This document shows, piece after piece, positions 1 to 6,209 of a DNA stretch of 8,754 bases (position 1 is its first letter; each line of letters starts with the position of its first letter). This stretch comes from Draconibacterium orientale (GTDB taxonomy: Bacteria > Bacteroidota > Bacteroidia > Bacteroidales > JAADGE01). The notes below the pieces were generated by a model, which did no database searches, was not told where the DNA came from, and worked only from the letters and a program-made list of their open reading frames with translations. The position numbers were made by a program, and so were the translations under genes. The stretch covers positions 1-8,754 of the forward strand of contig DYSM01000107.1 of NCBI GenBank assembly GCA_020718265.1, read 5' to 3'.

Positions 1-49
1 ATACCAACTTCTAATCTAAATTTTAATACCAAATAACCTTAAATACGTC

Positions 50-95
50 AAAAAATATTAAAAAAAATGACCGAAATTATATCAAATTTCGGTCA
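50..95 (-). terminator. Rho-independent terminator of the pyrophosphatase-like gene
   Basis: A perfect 11-bp inverted repeat (TGACCGAAATT at 68-78 and AATTTCGGTCA at 85-95) flanks a 6-nt loop. Read on the minus strand, the hairpin is followed by a U-rich run (A-rich on the plus strand, 50-67). It lies about 33 nt past the stop codon of the minus-strand gene ending at 128, so it should end that transcript. The rest of 1-127 holds nothing else I can support. Confidence 0.82.
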
Positions 96-127
96 AAAGA
101 AGAAGATTTTGCCTCCCCTACCCTGCA

Positions 128-2293
128 TTAATTTGAAAAAGTGCTTTTAAAAACAGTGCTTTTGTAGCAAATTTCTCGGGTTTGAGAGTTATTCTTATTC
201 TCAATAGTCTTTCCAATTGCATTTTTCTCTTCAAAATCAGGTTCTGAGGCTAACGAAGAAGCTATTAACAGCGCTGTTATTGCAATAAATTTTACAATTG
301 TGTTTATTGATACGTGTGAAAATATCTTTGAAATCAAACTATTATCGATTGTATTTACTTGAAAAACAGAGATTAAGAGCGATACTGAAATCACACTAAG
401 TAATAAACCGTTTAAAAACTCAGCTCCGCCCAGATAACCTGCAAGCAGTGTAAGCGCAATTGCCGCTATCCCGATAATTACTGTCTGAACTGTGGTCGTA
501 AAAGCGTTTACTTTTGAACATTTCGTATTATCTATCTTGCTTTCAGCATCATGCAAAGTAGTTATTTCATCGTTTGCTAGGGAAGAGTGTGTTCCGTTGT
601 ATTTTTTGAAGATTGCCAAAGCTGCAACAAATTGCTCTACAGTAGTATATTGACGTTGAACTTCTGCAACAACTTTTTGAGCAACACGATTTACAGCACC
701 AAAAATCAAAAAAGAGAACAATAACGGTATAAGTGTTCCGATTGATACTCCTACAATGTTTGGCAAACTTGAAAAATCGGAGAATCCTACGCCTGTTTTT
801 TGCATAAACGCTGCCATGAGTGCCAATGCCGAAATTGCGGCTGCCGTAGCAGCAAAGCCTCGTCCGCTGTTCGATGCAACTTCTGATGCGTTTTTCAAGG
901 CTTGCGCACGTTCGGTTGTTTCAGTTCCGAGTTTCGACATTTCGGAGATTGCGTTTGCATTCTCAACAACGGCAACGAATGTATCGGACGAAAGTCGAAA
1001 ACCTGTATTAGCAAGCATTCCGACGGCTGCAATCGCCATACCGTATAATCCTGCAAAATAATACGCGCCGATTGCTGTAACGGCAACGATAAAAACCGGA
1101 ATTACCGTAGATTTCATGCCGTATCTGAATCCGGATATAAGTTTGGTTGCAAATTTTGATTTTGTTTCGCCAAAAAATTTCTCATTGACAGAGGAATAAA
1201 AACCGGACATTGTAGAAATCAGCAACCCGGCAATAACGCCGAATACGGCGGACGACCACACTCCGTTTGCATAATAGTCGTATTTGTCTGCAAAGGGCCA
1301 AATCCATTCCTGAGGTAAAAGTGCATTAATTACAAAATATGACACCGCAAGCATTGCCGCAGCCGAAGCGATTTCGGAACGATAAATAGCTTTACGAACA
1401 GTTCCGCCTTCATTAATCTTCACAAAAAATGTTGCGAGCATTGATATTAATATTCCTGATGCCGCCAATGCCAAAGGCAAAACGACCGGACCGAGCGCAA
1501 AACTTTGTTTTACAGAATCGGCATTGAGCCATGATGCACCGATGACCATTGCTGCAACCACTGAAGCGGCAAGTGATTCGAGCAAATCAGAAGCTGTTCC
1601 GCCGGATTTTGTCAGAATAGTTCCGGAATTTTTAGACATATACGCCGGATTCAATACGCTGTTTTTCGGAATTCCGTTTTCGATATTCGCTCCGATTTCG
1701 GAAGCTACACTTGCAGAATCGAGAAAAATTCCGCCGCCGATGCGAGCAAACAACGAAACCGTAGATGCACCGAAAGCAAAACCTGCTATCACATTCAACA
1801 CTTCTTCAACGCTGCCGACAAAACCTAAAGCATTGTATATAAGAAAAAGTGCAGACAATCCTAAAATACCGAGAGAAACTGTGCCGATGCCTGAAACTGC
1901 GGCAGCCGAAAAAGCAATACGCACGGCTTCTTTACTCGAATTTTGAGCCGCGGCGAGCGTTCGGACTTGTGCACGCGCTGTAATTCGCATAGCCAAAAAT
2001 GCAGAAAATGCAGCCAAAACCGCACCTACAACATAAGACACTGCTACAAATCCATTGGAATCGGCGGAAGATTGCCCTGCAAAAAATAAAAGAACGGCAA
2101 CGGCAAGCCCGAAAACCATCAACACTTTGTATTCGGCTTTCAAAAACACAGAAACACCTTGCGCAATGTGTTTTGAAAATGTTTGCATTCTCAAATTACC
2201 GGTTTCTTGGCTTTTCACCCAAGCCGATTTCCAAAACGAATATGCCAAACCAACGGCAGCAGTTCCGATTAAGATATAAATCAAATTTTCCAT
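128..2293 (-). CDS. Membrane-bound pyrophosphatase (HppA) homologue with a degenerate catalytic site
   Basis: This 721-residue polytopic membrane protein matches the H+/Na+-translocating pyrophosphatase family along its whole length. Family landmarks are kept: FARIGGGIF (182-190), GIP (207-209), NPA (215-217), DLLES (236-240), GLYGMAIAAVGM (415-426) and GRGF (477-480). Canonical enzymes hydrolyse cytoplasmic pyrophosphate and pump ions outward. Here the binding residues are mostly gone: the DxxxDxxxK motif reads S195, E199, N203; the DNVGDNVGD motif has K221, T225, K229; the GPISDNAGG motif reads VAVVENANA (440-448); and the GDTVGDPFKDT motif near the C-terminus is missing. Likely gate residues R184, D236, E239 and K668 remain. 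A polar tail of about 37 residues follows the last helix. The frame is intact and the length normal, so it looks like a maintained pseudoenzyme rather than a decaying gene. Annotation pipelines would probably call it an active pump; I doubt hydrolysis. ATG start, no clear Shine-Dalgarno. Confidence 0.9.
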   Translation of the reverse strand: MENLIYILIGTAAVGLAYSFWKSAWVKSQETGNLRMQTFSKHIAQGVSVFLKAEYKVLMVFGLAVAVLLFFAGQSSADSNGFVAVSYVVGAVLAAFSAFLAMRITARAQVRTLAAAQNSSKEAVRIAFSAAAVSGIGTVSLGILGLSALFLIYNALGFVGSVEEVLNVIAGFAFGASTVSLFARIGGGIFLDSASVASEIGANIENGIPKNSVLNPAYMSKNSGTILTKSGGTASDLLESLAASVVAAMVIGASWLNADSVKQSFALGPVVLPLALAASGILISMLATFFVKINEGGTVRKAIYRSEIASAAAMLAVSYFVINALLPQEWIWPFADKYDYYANGVWSSAVFGVIAGLLISTMSGFYSSVNEKFFGETKSKFATKLISGFRYGMKSTVIPVFIVAVTAIGAYYFAGLYGMAIAAVGMLANTGFRLSSDTFVAVVENANAISEMSKLGTETTERAQALKNASEVASNSGRGFAATAAAISALALMAAFMQKTGVGFSDFSSLPNIVGVSIGTLIPLLFSFLIFGAVNRVAQKVVAEVQRQYTTVEQFVAALAIFKKYNGTHSSLANDEITTLHDAESKIDNTKCSKVNAFTTTVQTVIIGIAAIALTLLAGYLGGAEFLNGLLLSVISVSLLISVFQVNTIDNSLISKIFSHVSINTIVKFIAITALLIASSLASEPDFEEKNAIGKTIENKNNSQTREICYKSTVFKSTFSN

Positions 2294-2363
2294 TGTAATA
2301 AAAATAATAATAGGGGTATAAAAATTCTATTCTAAAATCACAGCTAAATTAAAATATATTTTG

Positions 2364-2397
2364 CAAACTAACAAAATCTATATCAGAACGAAACAAA
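2364..2397 (-). promoter_or_regulatory. Possible promoter of the pyrophosphatase-like gene
   Basis: On the minus strand there is a TTTG (2394-2397), a 22-nt spacer and TTAGTTTG (2364-2371), one mismatch from the Bacteroidota -7 consensus TAnnTTTG. It would give a leader of about 65 nt before the ATG at 2293. The region is very AT-rich, so chance matches are likely. Confidence 0.3.
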
Positions 2398-2436
2398 AAT
2401 TTTGACCGGAAAAATGTTAATAACTCTTTACTTATT

Positions 2437-3483
2437 TTAAAGTTTCACAATTTGTAAAGGCTGAGCAAATTCCAGACCCGCCGCACGAAATTGCCTCAAG
2501 ATTTCCAAATTAATTTCACTCTGAACCTTATAGATATTATTGTTAGGAACTATATAATAAATGTACAATAAATTTAACGAAAACTCTCCAAAAGTTTCTA
2601 AAAAAGCTTCACATTCGTCTGTTGTATGTTTAGAATTTGCATTCAAATTTCGCAAAATAGACAAAGCTTTTTCTATATTTTCTGCGGTTGTATCGGGCGA
2701 AAGTGCAAGTTTAAAAAAAATTTTACGCGACGGCTCCGAACTAATATTTTCAATAGAACTTTCAGTAAATTCTTTATTCGGTATCGTAACCAAACGCCCG
2801 TCCTGCGTGCGAAGGCGCGTGCTGCGCATACCAATTTCTACGACTTTTCCGTCAAAATCGCCAATTTTTATTCGGTCGCCGATTCTGAAAGGTTTGTCCA
2901 TAAACACGGTAAGACCGCCGAAAAGGTTTGACACTGAATCTTTTGCCGCCATAGCCATAGCCAAACCGCCCAAACCCAAGCCGGCAAGCAATGCGCCGAC
3001 ATCGTAACCTGCATTGTTCAATCCTACAATAACTGCAACCGTCCAAATGACTGTTTTCATGGATTTTCTAAATATTGGCAAAAGTTGGTCGTCCAAATCG
3101 CCTTCGGTTTTTTCAACAAACGGTTTTATGTATTTGATAATCAGAGCATCAATAACGCGAATTATCAACCACGAAACATCGAAAACAATGGCGGCGTAAA
3201 ATACATTGTGAAAGAAGGTCGAAACATCTTCCGACTTGTTTAAAATACTCAAAGCATACCAAAAACCGCCGATTCCGATAGCGGCAACGATTGGTTCTTC
3301 GAGCATATCTACCAGAATATCATCGAATTGCGATTTTGTTCGTAGCGTAAGTCTTTTAAACAAATGTCCCGTAAGCCAATACAAAATTTTAGCTATAATT
3401 AAGGCTCCGACAACAATTAACAGGGCAAGAGTCCATTCTCCGATGGTGTTATCGTAATACGTTTTTTCAAAAAAATCTCTCAT
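2437..3483 (-). CDS. MscS-family mechanosensitive ion channel
   Basis: This 348-residue small-conductance mechanosensitive channel homologue should sit in the inner membrane and release solutes on sudden osmotic downshift. Hydrophobic segments lie at about 17-38, 63-82, 92-115 and 140-155. The signature Gly/Ala-rich pore helix follows at 162-180 (GALLAGLGLGGLAMAMAA), leading into KDSVSNLFGGLTVFMDKPF (181-199). The cytoplasmic beta domain continues with RIGDRIKIGDFDGKVVEIG (200-218) and the typical TIPN (233-236), then an alpha/beta C-terminal domain. It is longer than E. coli MscS (286 residues) because of extra N-terminal helices, as is common for the family. It has its own promoter and is separated from the next minus-strand gene by 143 bp, so it may be transcribed alone or read through. 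Confidence 0.96.
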   Translation of the reverse strand: MRDFFEKTYYDNTIGEWTLALLIVVGALIIAKILYWLTGHLFKRLTLRTKSQFDDILVDMLEEPIVAAIGIGGFWYALSILNKSEDVSTFFHNVFYAAIVFDVSWLIIRVIDALIIKYIKPFVEKTEGDLDDQLLPIFRKSMKTVIWTVAVIVGLNNAGYDVGALLAGLGLGGLAMAMAAKDSVSNLFGGLTVFMDKPFRIGDRIKIGDFDGKVVEIGMRSTRLRTQDGRLVTIPNKEFTESSIENISSEPSRKIFFKLALSPDTTAENIEKALSILRNLNANSKHTTDECEAFLETFGEFSLNLLYIYYIVPNNNIYKVQSEINLEILRQFRAAGLEFAQPLQIVKL

Positions 3484-3505
3484 ATCAAAAATAAATTTGA
3501 TTTTG

Positions 3506-3513
3506 CAAAGCTA
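3506..3513 (-). promoter_or_regulatory. -7 box of the mscS-like gene promoter
   Basis: TAGCTTTG on the minus strand matches TAnnTTTG exactly and lies 22 nt upstream of the ATG at 3483, giving a short leader. No convincing TTTG -33 box is present; only a T-rich stretch lies at about the right distance. Confidence 0.5.
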
Positions 3514-3551
3514 TTAAAACAGCTTTAGATATAAAAATAGAATATTTCTTT

Positions 3552-3559
3552 TAATTTTG
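3552..3559 (+). promoter_or_regulatory. -7 box of the outer-membrane protein gene promoter
   Basis: TAATTTTG matches TAnnTTTG exactly and ends 23 nt before the ATG at 3583. The best upstream element is a weak TTTA at 3524-3527. It sits back to back with the -7 box of the divergent mscS-like gene within a 99-bp intergenic region, so the upstream elements of the two promoters share DNA. Confidence 0.5.
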
Positions 3560-3582
3560 CTTATTCAATAAATTCATACAAT

Positions 3583-4335
3583 ATGAAACGTTTAGCTATA
3601 CTTTCGGTTCTGATTTTCGCGCTCGGAATGGTATCCGCACAACGCCAAAAGCAAGTCATTAAGTGGTTTAGCATTGCGCCCAAAGCTACTTTCGGAAATT
3701 CCGTGCTTCTGAACGCCGATATTATGGGCGACAAAAGCATCAGCCCCGACTTTATGACTGTGGGCTACAGCTACGGCGGTAAATTTACATATTCTTTCGG
3801 ACAAGAACATCATTTCGGGCTTGAATATATGCTCAGCTCCTTTGGACAAAAATACGGCATTCTTACGGATGCGGGCGAATCATATTCCAAAATTGTGAGT
3901 ATGACCGGCAGCGAAATTTCGCCTTATTACCGATACCGAGGTTTGCAAGGCGGATTTGTTGATTTCGGATTCAAATTTTCGACCTTAAAAACTGCACAAG
4001 GAACAAGCGAAGGCGTAGAGTTGGCAAGATACGACGGAAGTTTAATGCAATATTACGACCCGAAATTTACGTCGATGATTTTCGGATTTGGCATGTCCTT
4101 TCAAATCCACGAACGCATTGACATCAACGGCGGCCTGCGTTTTGCGTATTCGCTTACAGACATCACGGCATCGTCAAAATTCAACATCACCGACGATTTT
4201 GTTTACAGACCCGGCTACACGCTCACGGCGACAACCAATCCGGTTTCCGCACAGTTTCTGTTGGAATTAAACTATTATTTTGCATTTTACGGCGATGCCA
4301 AATGCGGACGCGGCAGACTCATGTTTTTTCAATAA
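3583..4335 (+). CDS. Outer-membrane beta-barrel protein, function unknown
   Basis: A 250-residue protein with a clear Sec signal peptide: MKR, a hydrophobic core, then VSA|Q with cleavage after residue 19. The mature part is rich in aromatic residues and glycine in alternating amphipathic stretches typical of small outer-membrane barrels, such as GYSYGGKFTYSFG (61-73), HHFGLEYMLSSFG (76-88), SMIFGFGMSFQI (164-175) and QFLLELNYYFAFYG (224-237). No enzyme motif is recognisable and the specific family cannot be named from sequence alone; a porin-like or OmpW/OprF-like barrel is the nearest description. It ends with a basic stretch and FFQ rather than the usual single aromatic last residue. Polyprenyl synthase begins 25 bp downstream on the same strand, so the two are probably co-transcribed, although no functional link is obvious. 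Confidence 0.82.
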   Translation: MKRLAILSVLIFALGMVSAQRQKQVIKWFSIAPKATFGNSVLLNADIMGDKSISPDFMTVGYSYGGKFTYSFGQEHHFGLEYMLSSFGQKYGILTDAGESYSKIVSMTGSEISPYYRYRGLQGGFVDFGFKFSTLKTAQGTSEGVELARYDGSLMQYYDPKFTSMIFGFGMSFQIHERIDINGGLRFAYSLTDITASSKFNITDDFVYRPGYTLTATTNPVSAQFLLELNYYFAFYGDAKCGRGRLMFFQ

Positions 4336-4360
4336 ATAAATTGTAACTTACAGAAAATTA

Positions 4361-5341
4361 ATGTCTTCAATAAATATAATTAAAGCACCGATACAAGAAG
4401 AACTGAAACGTTTTGAACCGTTCTTCAAACAGAGCATGAAAAGCAACGTGCCGCTGTTGGACATTATAATGAACTATATCATCAAGCGCAAAGGCAAGCA
4501 AATGCGACCGATGCTGGTATTTCTTTCTGCAAAAATGATTGGAAACGGCAGCACATCGCAACGCGCATACATTGCGGCTGCACTCATCGAATTATTGCAC
4601 ACGGCATCGCTTGTACACGACGATGTGGTTGATAATTCGGCGTATCGGCGTGGTTTTTTTTCGATAAATGCGCTTTGGAAATCCAAAATTGCCGTCCTTG
4701 CAGGCGATTATTTACTGTCGAAAGGCTTGTTGGTTTCGGTTCAAAACAAAGAATATGAAATGCTTGAAATTACATCGGAAGCTGTTCAGGAAATGGCTGA
4801 GGGTGAATTACTTCAGATTGAAAAAGCCCGAAAATTAGATATTACGGAAGCTATTTATTTCGATATAATTTACAAAAAAACGGCAACACTGATTGCTGCA
4901 TGTACGGCACTGGGCGCAAAAGCCGCCGGCGCGAACGACGAAATTGTGGCAATAATGAAAGAATTTGGCAGAAACGCCGGCATTGCGTTCCAAATTAAAG
5001 ACGATTTATTCGATTACGACCAAACGAACCTCACCGGAAAACCGAGCGGAAACGATATTCAAGAAAAAAAAATGACCTTGCCGCTCATACACGCTTTGAA
5101 CAACTCCACGCGCTCCGAACGTCGGAAAATGATGTCGTTTTTGAAAGAAAGCAAAAAAAGCAAGGCAAAACTCGGTGAAGCTATTGAATTTGTGAAAGCA
5201 AAAGGCGGAATTGCTTACGCCGGCGAAAAAATGAACGAATACAAACAAAAAGCCATCGACCTACTCGAACGTTTCCCTGAAAGTGTTGAAAAACAAAGTC
5301 TTATCGAATTGCTTCACTTCATCACAACGCGCAATAATTAG
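4361..5341 (+). CDS. ispB: Long-chain polyprenyl diphosphate synthase (IspB/HepT type)
   Basis: This 326-residue trans-isoprenyl diphosphate synthase adds isopentenyl diphosphate units to an allylic primer. The product is likely the long side chain of menaquinone, the usual quinone of Bacteroidota. The KGKQMRP motif (44-50) binds isopentenyl diphosphate. The first aspartate-rich motif is HDDVVD (86-91) followed by RRG (96-98), and the second is QIKDDLFDY (211-219). The residues four and five places before the first DDxxD are small (S83, A82), as in long-chain synthases; FPP synthases carry aromatics there. GKPSGNDIQEKKMTLPLI (226-243) is also typical. The length is normal for IspB-type enzymes. 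The exact chain length, and whether it is the only such enzyme, cannot be told here. It is probably co-transcribed with the outer-membrane protein gene 25 bp upstream. ATG start without a clear Shine-Dalgarno. Confidence 0.94.
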   Translation: MSSINIIKAPIQEELKRFEPFFKQSMKSNVPLLDIIMNYIIKRKGKQMRPMLVFLSAKMIGNGSTSQRAYIAAALIELLHTASLVHDDVVDNSAYRRGFFSINALWKSKIAVLAGDYLLSKGLLVSVQNKEYEMLEITSEAVQEMAEGELLQIEKARKLDITEAIYFDIIYKKTATLIAACTALGAKAAGANDEIVAIMKEFGRNAGIAFQIKDDLFDYDQTNLTGKPSGNDIQEKKMTLPLIHALNNSTRSERRKMMSFLKESKKSKAKLGEAIEFVKAKGGIAYAGEKMNEYKQKAIDLLERFPESVEKQSLIELLHFITTRNN

Positions 5342-5410
5342 TGTTTGTAAGTAAACATGTAAGTATTTGAAATTATGTAGGTTATAGTCACTTCTTCAAT
5401 CGAATGTTTT

Positions 5411-5454
5411 GTCATTCAGTGGTCATTCAATGGTCAAGAAGTAGTCATTCTTTG
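5411..5454. repeat. Four 11-bp periodic repeat units, GTCATTCARTG type
   Basis: Four consecutive 11-nt units all start with GTCA: GTCATTCAGTG (5411), GTCATTCAATG (5422), GTCAAGAAGTA (5433) and GTCATTCTTTG (5444). The first two differ at a single base and the last two are diverged. The array lies in the 202-bp region between convergent genes (5342-5543), which has no other gene I can support. Confidence 0.7.
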
Positions 5455-5461
5455 TTTTTTT
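5435..5461 (+). terminator. Weak candidate terminator after the polyprenyl synthase gene
   Basis: A short stem (AAGAA at 5436-5440 with TTCTT at 5448-5452, loop of 7 nt) is followed by a run of seven T (5455-5461) on the plus strand. It lies about 95 nt after the synthase stop codon. The stem is short and AT-rich and overlaps the 11-bp repeat, so this is only a candidate. No better hairpin was found for either converging gene. Confidence 0.3.
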
Positions 5462-5538
5462 AGTTTCAAATGAATTTCTACTGCATTTCAATGTGTTATG
5501 AGTTTTCTTACAAAGACTAATTAAAGCAAGATCCATTT

Positions 5539-5566
5539 AACTTTCAACTTTCAACTTTCAACTCAA
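5539..5566. repeat. Heptanucleotide tandem repeat (AACTTTC) across a stop codon
   Basis: Three perfect copies of AACTTTC (5539-5559) plus a partial fourth copy (AACTC) overlap the last codons and the TGA stop (5544-5546) of the minus-strand ABC ATPase gene. The repeat itself supplies the stop codon and the final residues of that protein. Confidence 0.85.
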
Positions 5567-6209
5567 TCTGTCCGTCGCGCATCGTAATGATGCGGTCGGA
5601 AAGTTCGGCAAGCTCACGATTGTGCGTTACAATAATAAAGGTGTGCGCAAATTCGTCGCGCAAGGACAAGAACAGTTTGTGCAAATCGCGCTTATTTTCG
5701 GTGTCCAAACTGCCCGAAGGTTCATCGGCTAAAATTACCGAAGGATTATTAATCAAGGCTCGCGCCACAGCCACCCGCTGTTGTTCGCCGCCCGACATTT
5801 CGCCCGGTTTGTGCAACGCTCGGTTACGAACATTCAGAAATTCAAGCAGTTCAATAGCACGCGGCTCAATTTCTTTTTTGCGTTTTCCGGCAATCATCGC
5901 CGGGATGCACACGTTTTCCAAAGCTGTAAATTCGGGCAGAAGTTGATGAAACTGAAATACAAATCCAATGTGCTTGTTCCGAAATTCGGACAAGCGTTTA
6001 TCGTTCATTGTCAATGTATTAATATTATTTATTTCGACAGAACCTTGATCTTGTTTCAGTAAAGTTCCGACAATTTGCAAAAGCGTTGTTTTGCCCGCGC
6101 CGCTCGAACCGACAACGGAAACAATTTCGCCTTTTTCAATTTTCAGGTCAATGCCTTTTAAAACTTCAAGTGTGCCGAACGATTTTCGGACAGATTTTAC
6201 TTCAATCAT
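5544..6209 (-). CDS. lolD: LolD-like ABC transporter ATP-binding protein
   Basis: A 221-residue ATPase of the lipoprotein-release (LolCDE) and MacB type. It should bind a FtsX-like permease at the inner membrane and power transfer of lipoproteins to the periplasmic carrier. Numbered from the ATG at 6209: Walker A GSSGAGKT (34-41), Q-loop Q86, FQFHQLLPEFTALENV (85-100, typical of LolD), signature MSGGEQQ (138-144), Walker B VILADEP (158-164) and H-loop H196. The open frame can be extended to a TTG at 6227, but the ATG at 6209 is preferred: it is preceded by purine-rich AAGAAGAAA, gives the usual MIEVK start, and overlaps the upstream gene by only 8 nt. This suggests translational coupling with the PagL-like gene. 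No LolC/E permease is encoded nearby, so the partner must lie elsewhere. A MacB- or FtsE-like role is less likely. Confidence 0.92.
   Translation of the reverse strand: MIEVKSVRKSFGTLEVLKGIDLKIEKGEIVSVVGSSGAGKTTLLQIVGTLLKQDQGSVEINNINTLTMNDKRLSEFRNKHIGFVFQFHQLLPEFTALENVCIPAMIAGKRKKEIEPRAIELLEFLNVRNRALHKPGEMSGGEQQRVAVARALINNPSVILADEPSGSLDTENKRDLHKLFLSLRDEFAHTFIIVTHNRELAELSDRIITMRDGQIELKVES

Noticed and set aside
1..33. Two ATACCAA copies (1-7 and 27-33)
   Set aside because: Short matches in very AT-rich DNA, easily due to chance.
756..1946. Plus-strand open frames opposite the pyrophosphatase-like gene (101 and 140 residues)
   Set aside because: They are antisense to a well-supported gene, show no family motif, and have the Ser/Ala/Pro/Thr-rich composition expected from the reverse complement of a hydrophobic coding sequence.
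128..2293. Annotating this gene as an ordinary H+/Na+-pumping pyrophosphatase, or as a pseudogene
   Set aside because: The catalytic residues are absent, so plain pump annotation is unsafe. The frame is full-length and structural motifs are conserved, so pseudogene is also unsupported.
2561..3007. Plus-strand 148-residue open frame opposite the MscS-like gene
   Set aside because: It is a shadow of the pore and beta-domain coding region, with no recognisable domain and no promoter.
5342..5357. Inverted repeat TGTTT/AAACA just after the polyprenyl synthase stop
   Set aside because: The stem has only 5 AT-rich pairs and is not followed by a T-run, so it does not support a terminator.
5587..5946. 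Plus-strand 119-residue open frame opposite the ABC ATPase
   Set aside because: It is antisense to the signature and Walker B region and lacks any motif of its own.
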